From: a virus
Reading direction: 5' to 3' (one strand)
DNA length: 35,706 nucleotides
Virus record (IMG/VR): IMGVR_UViG_3300033388_005484
Coordinates: 1-35,706 of that record
Shown here: positions 7,252-14,492 of the stretch, one piece after another
Numbering within the stretch: the stretch's first letter is position 1
Layout: each line of letters begins with the position of its first letter
Made by a program: the position numbers and the translations under genes
The notes under the pieces: model-generated
The model's input: only the letters and a program-made list of their open reading frames with translations
Databases searched by the model: none
What the model was told of the DNA's origin: nothing

Positions 7252-8292
7252 GTTAAGACCTTTAATAACCTATATCCAAAAATCTATGACTTTCAAAACC
7301 TCCACCTGGCCTATTTGAAGGCCCGGAAAGGAAAGAGGTACCGGCCGGAGGTGCTCAGGTTCAGCCAGTACCTTGAGGAGAACCTAATCCAGCTGCAAAA
7401 CGAGCTAATCTGGAAAACCTACCGGACCGGGCGCTATCACATGTTCTATGTGTACGAGCCAAAACAGCGGCTGGTGGCGGCCCTGCCGTTTAAGGACCGG
7501 GTTGCACAGCATGCTTTATGCAACATCATCGAACCGCTGTTCGAGGCAACCTTTATTTACGACAGTTATGCCTGCCGGGCGGGGAAAGGAACACATGCTG
7601 GAGCCGATCGGCTGACGAAGTGGCTCAGAAGATGCCATCAAGCCTGGGGGAAGGTATACATCTTGAAAGCTGATGTGACCAAGTATTTCCCCAGTGTGGA
7701 CCACCAAATACTGCTGAGCATCCTGGGCCGGAAGATAAAGTGCCGGGACACCATGGACATGATGGCTGAAATCCTGGCTAGTTCGGCAGACCCTAACGAC
7801 CCGCGGCCGAAGGGGATACCGGTCGGAAACCTCACCAGCCAGCTATGGGCAAACGTTTATTTGAACGAGATGGACTACTTTGTTAAACACACGTTGAGGG
7901 AAAAGTTTTACCTCCGGTATATGGACGATTTCGTGATACTGCACCACGACAAGAAACACTTACGGCAAGCACGGAGAGAAATCGAGGGCTTTTTGTGGGA
8001 CGTGCTTGCCCTTAAGCTCAACCCCAAGACCAGTATTTACCCGGAGGACCAGGGCGTGGATTTTTTGGGCTACCGCATCTGGCGGACGCATCGCCTGGTA
8101 CGGAAACAAAGCATTAAGCGGATGAAGCGAAAGCTCAAGAAGTTTCAGGAAGGCTACAGGGAAGGGCGCTATACCCGGGAGCAAATAGAACAAACCCTAG
8201 CTAGCTGGCTGGGGCATGTGGGACATGCCAATTCCTATAACTTACGCAAGAAGCTGTTTGGCGACTTTGTTCTAAAGAAAGGTGACGGGTGA
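7252..8292 (+). CDS. rt: DGR reverse transcriptase (start codon uncertain, GTT at the expected place)
   Basis: Retron/group II-like reverse transcriptase of the DGR clade. It has the catalytic YMDD box (about 221-224 from base 7252), the IPVGNLTSQ motif where other reverse transcriptases have QGxxxSP, and a short C-terminal thumb. The first canonical start is TTG 7315, but the frame is open upstream and encodes the conserved N-terminus ending in LHLAYLKARKGKR. A perfect AAGGAGG (7236-7242) lies nine bases before GTT 7252, exactly where the start should be. The true start is either GTT by non-canonical initiation, a mutated GTG, or TTG 7315 with a shorter N-terminus. It overlaps the next gene by four bases. 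Confidence 0.93.
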   Translation, partial: VKTFNNLYPKIYDFQNLHLAYLKARKGKRYRPEVLRFSQYLEENLIQLQNELIWKTYRTGRYHMFYVYEPKQRLVAALPFKDRVAQHALCNIIEPLFEATFIYDSYACRAGKGTHAGADRLTKWLRRCHQAWGKVYILKADVTKYFPSVDHQILLSILGRKIKCRDTMDMMAEILASSADPNDPRPKGIPVGNLTSQLWANVYLNEMDYFVKHTLREKFYLRYMDDFVILHHDKKHLRQARREIEGFLWDVLALKLNPKTSIYPEDQGVDFLGYRIWRTHRLVRKQSIKRMKRKLKKFQEGYREGRYTREQIEQTLASWLGHVGHANSYNLRKKLFGDFVLKKGDG

Positions 8293-9377
8293 GGCTTATG
8301 GGACTGTATTCTGTGACCATGCCGGGGGCATATACCGACCACCGTCACCGGCTGGCGGACATGAAACAAATTATCACGGCCGCTCACAGCCAGGAGGCCG
8401 ACACCAAACAGGTTATCACTGCTGATTACCTGGCTGATGCAGATACAGAATGGGTGCTGTTTATCTCCCCGCTCTATTCGGCGGCTATGCCTGGCCTTGG
8501 AGTGACTCAACGGGTAAGGCATATTGACACCAAACAAGTCCTTTGGGTCCCTGTGAGCGCCGAAGGTGACACTAAGCAGATTATTTGGTGGGATTACGTT
8601 ATCGACGCCGATACGATGCAAATCATCTCGCCCGGCCAGCCTGCGTTCGCGTTTGCCGGTAAGCCCGTGCAGGATTATGGCATTATGCTCCTTAGGGGAA
8701 CCAGACGAGAGCTGATACCGGGTCAGCGGTCAAACATTGAGGTTATCCCAGGTCGGCATGGGGCGCTTGACCTTGGAGCCGAATTGGAGCCGCGGCAGTT
8801 TGAGCTCAGATGTGCAGTCAAAGCAAGCACCAGGTCGGAACTGCTGCACCGCATGAGGCAAATAGCGGCGCTTTTCAACCCTGCCAATGGAGTCCAACCG
8901 CTTGCGTTCGACAGCGAGCCGGCCAAGACATATTATGCCCGCGTTAATTCGGTCGTCGACCTGCAGAGCATCTTGACCTATGGGGTTTTTGATTTGGTGT
9001 TTATCGCTCCAGACCCGTTCGCCTACGGCCAGGAGGTTACAGCCAACGTTAATGACGGTGATAGCGTAACCCTGGCCAACGCCGGAACCTGGTCAACGCC
9101 GCTTACCATCACCATGCAGGCCTCCGGGCAGGATGTTGTAGACCCGGCGGTAACTGTAGGCGGCAAACAGATTAAATATACCGGAACCCTGGCCGTCGGC
9201 TCAACGCTCACCATCGAGACGGATAAGATGACGGCGGTCCTGGACGGCCAGAACGCGCTGGCTAATATCACGGGCGAGTTCATGATGCTCCAGCCGGGCG
9301 ATAGCCAGGCGACGCCTTCTAAAGCCAGCGGCGGGACCTTAACGGTAACCTTCACGTTTAAGCCGAGGTGGTTATGA
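8289..9377 (+). CDS. Distal tail protein (Dit-like) with repeated DTKQ extension
   Basis: A 362-residue protein. Residues about 130-362 match the siphovirus distal tail (Dit) pattern: an N-terminal strand-rich ring domain followed by a second beta domain, ending in FTFKPRWL. The first 120 residues are an added segment with repeats of the form D-T/M-K/M-Q-I/V-I/L, about six copies. Dit forms the hub below the tail tube. Start may be GTG 8289 or ATG 8298. It overlaps the reverse transcriptase stop, showing that the DGR is transcribed as part of the tail operon. Confidence 0.78.
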   Translation: MRLMGLYSVTMPGAYTDHRHRLADMKQIITAAHSQEADTKQVITADYLADADTEWVLFISPLYSAAMPGLGVTQRVRHIDTKQVLWVPVSAEGDTKQIIWWDYVIDADTMQIISPGQPAFAFAGKPVQDYGIMLLRGTRRELIPGQRSNIEVIPGRHGALDLGAELEPRQFELRCAVKASTRSELLHRMRQIAALFNPANGVQPLAFDSEPAKTYYARVNSVVDLQSILTYGVFDLVFIAPDPFAYGQEVTANVNDGDSVTLANAGTWSTPLTITMQASGQDVVDPAVTVGGKQIKYTGTLAVGSTLTIETDKMTAVLDGQNALANITGEFMMLQPGDSQATPSKASGGTLTVTFTFKPRWL

Positions 9378-11602
9378 TGGCTATAACCACGGATAAAAAC
9401 TACCCTCGCATTTATGACGGAAATGGGAACCTAGTGGCCATCCTGGAGCAGGCCAAAAACGTCATGCTCACAGAGCAGCTGAACGGGTCCTGTACCTTGA
9501 AGTTCCTGCTGCCGCGGAACGACCCGAAGTGGGAATATATCACCGATGCCTATTACCTCCGCGTAGAAGGTAAAGAGTTTGCCTTGGTGGGAACCGATGA
9601 GGAGCGAGACAACACCGGCAAGCTCATCACCAATGTCCAGTATGAAGAGAACTACCTCGAGCTGGCTGGTTATGTAGGTGACTACCTGACAGTAGAGATA
9701 TTGAACACAGATGCCGGTTCGGCCTTGACCTCGCTTTTGTTCGGCAAGCCCTGGTCGGTGGGGCAGGTTACAGTCCCGAACACCCGCCTCCGGGACCTGG
9801 TGACCGAAAAAGAGTCCTTGCTGTTTAACCTTCGCAAGGTTCAAGAGCTCTGGGGCGGCTATCTCGTATTTGACAGCATCAACCGGTCGGTGAGCCTATT
9901 TGAGACATACGGGCAAGACAACGGGGTCCAGTTCCGCTACCGGAAGAACCTGAAGTCGGTCCGCAAAACCACCGACTTTGCCGGCGTCGTCACACGGCTT
10001 TATCCGTTCGGCAAGGACGGGCTGGATATCTCCTCGGTAGAGCCGGGCGGCAAGAACTACATCGAGAATTTCAATTATACCAACCGGGTCCGGGAAGGCA
10101 TCTGGGTTGACCAGCAGTATACGGACGCCACGAAGCTCTATGAAGCGGCCCAGGAGGTCCTGGCCGAGATAGCCCAGCCAAGGGTGTCTTATGCGGTCAG
10201 CATCGTGGACTTGTCCCACCTGACCGGGTACGAACATGAGAGTTTTAAGCTCGGCGACTGGGTTACAGTCATTGATGAGGAGCTGGGTATCAACGTCAAG
10301 GCCCAGATAGTTAAGCGGACCTACGATGTGCTCCAACCTTGGCGAGGGTCGGTGGAACTGGCAAACTTTAGGCCGGGCATAACGGACCTGATAACCGAGG
10401 CCGTAAAATCCTCGCGCATAGTTGGCCAGGCAGTGCTGCCAAACAAGAAGATATCGACCAATGCCCTGCAGGGCTACATTAACACGGCAACCAACCAGAT
10501 AAACAGCCCGAACAGCCGCCTCAAATGGGATGAGACCGGGATTATTGCCGAAGAAGTAGACGAGCAGGGCCAGCCCACCGGTAAGATTGTAAAGATTACC
10601 TCCGGGGGCGTGGGTATATCGAACGACGGCGGCCAGACCTTCCACGTGGCTATGACTGGGGACGGGGTGCTGGCTAACCGGGTTGTGGTCAATGACATCT
10701 ATGCCCTTTCCACTGAGGACGGCTTTACCAAGATGAAGGCCGCGGGTATTGAGGTTTGGGATAACAGTAACCCGCCGAAAAAGAGGGTCCACCTGGGCCA
10801 GTATGAGGCCGGGAAGTTTGGGCTGGAAGTTAGGGCGCAGGATGGACAAACGGTACTGCTGGATGAGCAGGGGATGTTACAGACTTGGCAGGATAGCAAG
10901 GCCGATAACCTAGATAGCTCCAACCCACTGCTTTTGAATCTTTACCTTCCACCGGAAACACGGAGCATAAAAAGGGCCTTGTTAAGATTCAAGTTGCTGG
11001 CCTTTAGGGCATATGAGACCGGCGCGGCCAGTGGGGGGGGGACTACATCAGGGCCATCTTCTAGAGATACAACCGTTAGCGGAAAGGAAAATCTAGAAAT
11101 AACGGATTACGTAATTCCCCCTGGTAGCCAACCGTTAGTCGATTATGTACAATCTGACGGGGGCCACAGTCACGGATTATCAGACGATTTTCCTTCAGGT
11201 ACTCATAACCATGGTAATCCAGATTACGTAGGAACAGGTCAACATTCCCACAGCTTAAGTATTGATTCGGTAGGTAACCACACACATTGGCTCTATAACC
11301 ATTATCATGCAGCCACAATTAATGGTCACAGCCACGGAATGGACCATAACCATTCTATTCCGAATCACACCCATAGGTTAGTTTTCGGGATTTACACTAG
11401 CACTGTTGCCAGCGGAGTTACAGTTAAAATAAACGGAACAGACCGAACAGCTGACCTTGGAGGACCATTCGATACTGACCAGGAAAGCTTAGATATAAGC
11501 CCTTATCTTACTATAGGCCAGTTTAACACAATAGAGCTTGGTTCTTCCCAGCTTGGCCGTATTGACGCAACGGTATTTATCCAAGCACTTATGGGAGTTT
11601 AA
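9374..11602 (+). CDS. Tail-associated protein (Tal / prophage endopeptidase-tail type) with histidine-rich tip
   Basis: A 742-residue protein (ATG 9374, or 9377). Residues 1-340 match the phage minor structural / endopeptidase tail family that forms the central hub below Dit. A linker with nine consecutive G bases (11033-11041, encoding Gly) leads to a strand-rich end with about ten HxH motifs (HSH, HNH, HTH) at roughly residues 595-665. Such histidine pairs bind iron in trimeric phage fibre tips. The DNA of this end is visibly more AT-rich than the rest of the gene, suggesting that the tip was acquired separately. Confidence 0.8.
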   Translation: MMAITTDKNYPRIYDGNGNLVAILEQAKNVMLTEQLNGSCTLKFLLPRNDPKWEYITDAYYLRVEGKEFALVGTDEERDNTGKLITNVQYEENYLELAGYVGDYLTVEILNTDAGSALTSLLFGKPWSVGQVTVPNTRLRDLVTEKESLLFNLRKVQELWGGYLVFDSINRSVSLFETYGQDNGVQFRYRKNLKSVRKTTDFAGVVTRLYPFGKDGLDISSVEPGGKNYIENFNYTNRVREGIWVDQQYTDATKLYEAAQEVLAEIAQPRVSYAVSIVDLSHLTGYEHESFKLGDWVTVIDEELGINVKAQIVKRTYDVLQPWRGSVELANFRPGITDLITEAVKSSRIVGQAVLPNKKISTNALQGYINTATNQINSPNSRLKWDETGIIAEEVDEQGQPTGKIVKITSGGVGISNDGGQTFHVAMTGDGVLANRVVVNDIYALSTEDGFTKMKAAGIEVWDNSNPPKKRVHLGQYEAGKFGLEVRAQDGQTVLLDEQGMLQTWQDSKADNLDSSNPLLLNLYLPPETRSIKRALLRFKLLAFRAYETGAASGGGTTSGPSSRDTTVSGKENLEITDYVIPPGSQPLVDYVQSDGGHSHGLSDDFPSGTHNHGNPDYVGTGQHSHSLSIDSVGNHTHWLYNHYHAATINGHSHGMDHNHSIPNHTHRLVFGIYTSTVASGVTVKINGTDRTADLGGPFDTDQESLDISPYLTIGQFNTIELGSSQLGRIDATVFIQALMGV
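11033..11041 (+). repeat. Nine-G homopolymer tract, possible phase-variation site
   Basis: The longest G run I noticed in the window. It falls within the coding sequence at the junction between the hub domain and the histidine-rich tip. Loss or gain of one G would truncate or replace the tip, so replication slippage could turn the tip on and off. In the present sequence the gene is in frame. Confidence 0.6.
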
Positions 11603-11615
11603 TGGGGAGGTATGC

Positions 11616-11834
11616 ATGATGAGAAAAACTAAAGCCAACAAGCGCCCTGACGGGAAAATTGTGATTGAAAGGGTTGAAGAACAGATATTTGAAAAATCTG
11701 AGTTAGACCAGCACATAAATCGACTAAGGTTTCAAATCATGCAATGGCAACGGCAAATAAGCCAAATGGAAAGATGGATAAAAGAGGCTGAGTCTGAACT
11801 GAACGAACTCGAGACAGTGCTGGCCAAGTTCTAA
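11616..11834 (+). CDS. Small coiled-coil virion-operon protein
   Basis: About 72 residues; ATG 11616 or 11619 with GGGGAGG at 11604-11610. After a basic N-terminus, residues about 20-72 form one long heptad-patterned helix. It may oligomerise and cap or chaperone the tail tip just encoded. Its 3' end lies five bases from the stop of the convergent minus-strand gene, leaving no room for a terminator between them. No family recognised. Confidence 0.6.
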   Translation: MMRKTKANKRPDGKIVIERVEEQIFEKSELDQHINRLRFQIMQWQRQISQMERWIKEAESELNELETVLAKF

Positions 11835-11839
11835 CAAGT

Positions 11840-12295
11840 TTAATCCCAGTACCCAGCTTCAATGAGGGGCTGTACTGAGAAATAGAGTTTATTGTCTACG
11901 AGCTGGCTTGGAAGGGTGAATTGTTCGTCGTCAATATAGAGAAGGTCTGTCGCGCCGAGCCCCCATATCTTTTTATCTGGGAATTTAGCAGATAACGTTT
12001 CAACTATGAAGCGGCCAGTAAAGTAGCCTTGGGTCTCATTGATGCTGTTCTTTGCGGTTGCATTGGTAGTAACGACTACAGCCCTATTCGCATCATCCCA
12101 CTCAACGTCAGCGCCCAGGGCCTCGGCCACAAACCGAACTGGGACCATGGTTCGACCGTTGATAATCTGAGGGGGGACATCGGTCTTGACCTCTTTGCCA
12201 TTAACTATGAGCTTAATCGGCCGTTCAGCAGCAACGGCCCAGCTGGCGGTTGCGAGCATTAAGCCGACCAGCAGGCCAGCTAAAAAACGTTTCAC
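11840..12295 (-). CDS. Secreted copper amine oxidase N-terminal domain protein (lysogenic conversion candidate)
   Basis: A 151-residue protein from GTG 12295, with AAGGAGG nine bases upstream. Residues 1-22 are a clear signal peptide (Lys-Arg, hydrophobic core, Ala cleavage region). Residues about 26-75 contain the copper amine oxidase N-terminal motif (NGR-T-MVPVRFVAEALGA-VEWD), a cell-wall-associated stalk domain common in Clostridia. It is the only minus-strand gene inside the rightward late operon and has its own strong promoter, the hallmark of a moron expressed from the prophage. It may alter the host surface; that role is inference. Confidence 0.82.
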   Translation of the reverse strand: MKRFLAGLLVGLMLATASWAVAAERPIKLIVNGKEVKTDVPPQIINGRTMVPVRFVAEALGADVEWDDANRAVVVTTNATAKNSINETQGYFTGRFIVETLSAKFPDKKIWGLGATDLLYIDDEQFTLPSQLVDNKLYFSVQPLIEAGYWD

Positions 12296-12342
12296 AATAA
12301 ATCGCCTCCTTGGTTAATTTTGGGAGTTTGTCCCTTAATAAC

Positions 12343-12370
12343 ATTATACCCCTGTCCAGAAAAATGTAAA
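12343..12370 (-). promoter_or_regulatory. Sigma-70/sigma-A type promoter for the secreted moron gene
   Basis: On the minus strand: TTTACA (-35, 12365-12370), a 16-base spacer, TATAAT (-10, 12343-12348, perfect). It lies 47 bases before the GTG start and needs no phage activator by appearance, so the gene should be on in lysogens. Confidence 0.8.
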
Positions 12371-12388
12371 CGAAAGGCGGTGGTGACC

Positions 12389-12631
12389 TTGAGTAGTGCC
12401 GGAGCATCTGCTTTTGAACAGGTAACCCGAGAGCGGGTCCAGGCCGTGGAAGAGGACCTGAAAGAGTACAAACGCCGAATGAATGGTACCTTGGACAAAA
12501 TCGAACAGCGGCTGGCCGCTATCGAAAGACAGCTTAATGCCCGGCCAAGCTGGACAGTATCCCTTACCATTACGCTTTTATCAAGCATCACAGTGGGCTT
12601 GCTCACATTCTTGGCCACCACCGGCCGATGA
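12389..12631 (+). CDS. XhlA-like lysis accessory protein
   Basis: About 80 residues starting at TTG 12389 (in-frame GTG 12380 and 12383 are alternatives). Residues about 10-55 form a charged coiled coil, followed by one transmembrane helix at about 57-77. This coil-plus-C-terminal-membrane-anchor form matches the XhlA haemolysin family that acts with holins and amidases in Bacillus-type phages. It sits directly before the endolysin gene. Confidence 0.72.
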   Translation: MSSAGASAFEQVTRERVQAVEEDLKEYKRRMNGTLDKIEQRLAAIERQLNARPSWTVSLTITLLSSITVGLLTFLATTGR

Positions 12632-12646
12632 AAGGAGGTTCGTTCC

Positions 12647-13834
12647 ATGCGTATCATGTTAGACCCGGGACACGGGGGCAACGACCCCGGAGCACAGGCC
12701 AACGGTATCCGGGAAAAGGACCCGAACCTGAAAGTTGCACTCAGAGCAGCGGCCATGCTTGAAGCCCACGGCATGGATGTCCTGCTGACCAGGACCGGCG
12801 ACGTTACCGTATCCTTGCCGGACCGGACCGACTTTGCCAACCGGGAAAAAGTGGACGCATTTATCTCCATCCACCACAATGCGGCCGATAACAGTTCTGC
12901 CCGAGGCCTCGAAGTTTACCACTCCATTTTTGGCGGAGAAGGTAAACGCCTGGCCCGGCTTATCCATGACCGATTTGTGGCCATTACGGGCATTCCCAGC
13001 CGCGGCGTAAGGACCCGGAAAGGCAGCTCCGGCCGGGATTACTACCACGTCATTCGAGAGACCAGGATGCCGGCGGTCATCGTTGAGGGCGGTTTTGTTA
13101 CCAACCCGGAGGATGCGGCTTTAATCAAGTCGGCTGCCTTTATCGAGCAGGAGGCCCAGGCCATCAGCCAGGCCGTCCTTGCCTGGTACGGCCACGAAGT
13201 GGACGGGCTGGGAACACCTATTCTCGGCAAACCACAGGCTACCCTTGAACAAGCCCAAGCTTGGGCAAGGACAAGAAAGGCATCTGATGATTTCATCGCA
13301 GTAGCCGGGTTGTACTGGAAGCTGGCCCCAACCCTGAACGTCCGGCCTGAAGTCGCATATGCCCAGAGTGCCAAAGAAACGGCGTTCGGAAGGTTTGGCG
13401 GGGTAATAACCAGGGACTTCAACAACTGGTGCGGCCTCAAGACTACCAAAGGCGGCAGCAACAGCGACCCCAATGCTCATGCCCGCTTCCCCGACGACCG
13501 GACCGGCGTTCTTGCCCATCTCCAGCATCTGGCCTTGTACGCTGGCCAGACCGTTACCGGGAAGATAGTGGACCCGCGCCATTTCTCCAGCATCGAAGGC
13601 ACGGCTAAGACGGTGGAGGCCCTGGGCGGTCGGTGGGCTCCGAGCAAGGACTATGGTCAGAGCATAGTCTGGGATTACCTGACGCCGCTTCTCAAGACGA
13701 AGGTGGCCGAGCCCGAACCAAAGCCGCAACCAGAGCCGCCCAAAACCGTCAGCCTGGAAGAGTATGAACGGGTTGTCCAAGAGCGAGACGAATACCGGGC
13801 CAAGCTTGAGCGCATCAAGGCAATCGTTGGTTAA
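12647..13834 (+). CDS. Endolysin: N-acetylmuramoyl-L-alanine amidase with second lytic domain
   Basis: A 395-residue protein, AAAGGAGG before ATG. Residues 1-180 are a zinc-dependent amidase_3 domain: LDPGHGG with the first His ligand, the SIHHNA motif, and VIVEGGFVTNPED near the end with the catalytic Glu. Residues about 200-345 look like a glucosaminidase-type domain, with AKETAFGRFGG carrying the likely catalytic Glu and a FNNWCGLK motif. The C-terminus (about 365-395) is a Pro-rich linker plus a short coiled coil. It would cut both stem peptide and glycan bonds of peptidoglycan. Confidence 0.9.
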   Translation: MRIMLDPGHGGNDPGAQANGIREKDPNLKVALRAAAMLEAHGMDVLLTRTGDVTVSLPDRTDFANREKVDAFISIHHNAADNSSARGLEVYHSIFGGEGKRLARLIHDRFVAITGIPSRGVRTRKGSSGRDYYHVIRETRMPAVIVEGGFVTNPEDAALIKSAAFIEQEAQAISQAVLAWYGHEVDGLGTPILGKPQATLEQAQAWARTRKASDDFIAVAGLYWKLAPTLNVRPEVAYAQSAKETAFGRFGGVITRDFNNWCGLKTTKGGSNSDPNAHARFPDDRTGVLAHLQHLALYAGQTVTGKIVDPRHFSSIEGTAKTVEALGGRWAPSKDYGQSIVWDYLTPLLKTKVAEPEPKPQPEPPKTVSLEEYERVVQERDEYRAKLERIKAIVG

Positions 13835-13858
13835 CCTCGAGGAAAGGAGGGTAACATC

Positions 13859-14161
13859 ATGCCCCAAGATTTCATCACTATGGACTACCTGGCCACGTTC
13901 ACTGGCCTTGTGGCAGTCGTAGCACTGATAACGCAGTTTACCAAAAGCATCATCAAACGCAGATTCCCCGATTGGGCCGTCCGGCTGTACTCACTCGGGC
14001 TTTCCTGGGTGCTTCAGGGCTTTCTAATTTACACCCAGGGAAACATTACGGCCGAGAAAGTCGGTCTGGCTATTTTGAATGGCTTTTTAGTGGCCCTGAC
14101 GGCAACTGGAGCCTATGAGACCGTATTCGACCCGGCAGCAAGCAAGAAAAAGACTGGTTGA
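13859..14161 (+). CDS. Holin
   Basis: A 100-residue protein with two to three predicted membrane helices (about 8-28, 42-60 and 70-88) and a Lys-rich cytoplasmic end. It follows the endolysin by 24 bases with a strong AAAGGAGGG site. Size, membrane pattern, charged tail and position match phage holins that open the membrane to release the endolysin. Confidence 0.78.
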   Translation: MPQDFITMDYLATFTGLVAVVALITQFTKSIIKRRFPDWAVRLYSLGLSWVLQGFLIYTQGNITAEKVGLAILNGFLVALTATGAYETVFDPAASKKKTG

Positions 14162-14181
14162 TATTGGCAAATCGTTTTTAA

Positions 14182-14293
14182 GGCCTCCAGGAGGCCCGAG
14201 AAGGTGTTTTGTTCATTTCCGAATACAAAACCATTCGGAAGTAATTATAAAGCCGTTCTCGGGCTTCCTGTGGCTTCGTTCTAAGCCCGTTTT
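14182..14293 (+). promoter_or_regulatory. Structured intergenic region with mutually exclusive hairpins (attenuator-like or terminator)
   Basis: Four segments can pair in sequence. GGCCTCC (14182-14188) pairs with GGAGGCC (14190-14196). The 15-base segment 14188-14202 pairs with 14256-14270 (14 of 15). CGGGCTT (14260-14266) pairs with AAGCCCG (14283-14289), followed by TTTT. Inside the middle loop is a perfect 8-bp hairpin, 14217-14224 with 14233-14240. The 1:2, 2:3, 3:4 pattern is that of attenuators and riboregulators; at minimum the last hairpin can end the lysis operon. Confidence 0.55.
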
Positions 14294-14304
14294 GGTATAG
14301 TTTA

Positions 14305-14333
14305 CCTCCACCTTGCAGGAGGACTTCTTTTTT
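14305..14333 (+). terminator. Possible weak rho-independent terminator
   Basis: CCTCC (14305-14309) and GGAGG (14318-14322) flank an eight-base loop and are followed by a T-rich run ending near 14333. The stem is only five pairs, so this may back up the hairpin at 14260-14293 rather than act alone. Confidence 0.35.
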
Positions 14334-14390
14334 GGGCCGGTTTAGGGTACAATACATAATATGGACTTGTAGTTGGAGGTGTTATTTTTT

Positions 14391-14483
14391 ATGAGCAAGA
14401 AAGATAAACAACTTTTCTATCTAATAGAGACGTTCGGTTGTCCGATGAACGCTGTTAGACAGAACAACCGTTCGACTATATAG
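14391..14483 (+). CDS. Possible 30-residue ORF spanning the attP candidate
   Basis: ATG 14391 follows TGGAGGTG (14374-14381); a possible promoter TTGGGC-N17-CATAAT lies at 14332-14360. It encodes 30 residues with no recognised motif. It stops ten bases before the 3' end of the integrase gene on the other strand. It contains the inverted repeat proposed as attP, so integration would split it; this could be meaningful or may be chance. Confidence 0.35.
   Translation: MSKKDKQLFYLIETFGCPMNAVRQNNRSTI
14428..14477. other. Candidate phage attachment site (attP) for the serine integrase
   Basis: An imperfect inverted repeat of 50 bp: 14428-14441 pairs with 14464-14477 at 11 of 14 positions, including a perfect CGGTTGT/ACAACCG core. 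The centre dinucleotide is CT at 14452-14453. Length, imperfect symmetry and a non-palindromic centre fit attP sites of large serine integrases, and the place between the lysis genes and the integrase 3' end is where attP lies in several Firmicute phages. Confidence 0.5.
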
Positions 14484-14492
14484 GGCAAGGGT

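Noticed and set aside
9896-10849. Minus-strand ORF of 317 codons opposite the tail-tip gene
   Set aside because: It is a shadow of the conserved tail-hub frame with no start signal or domain.
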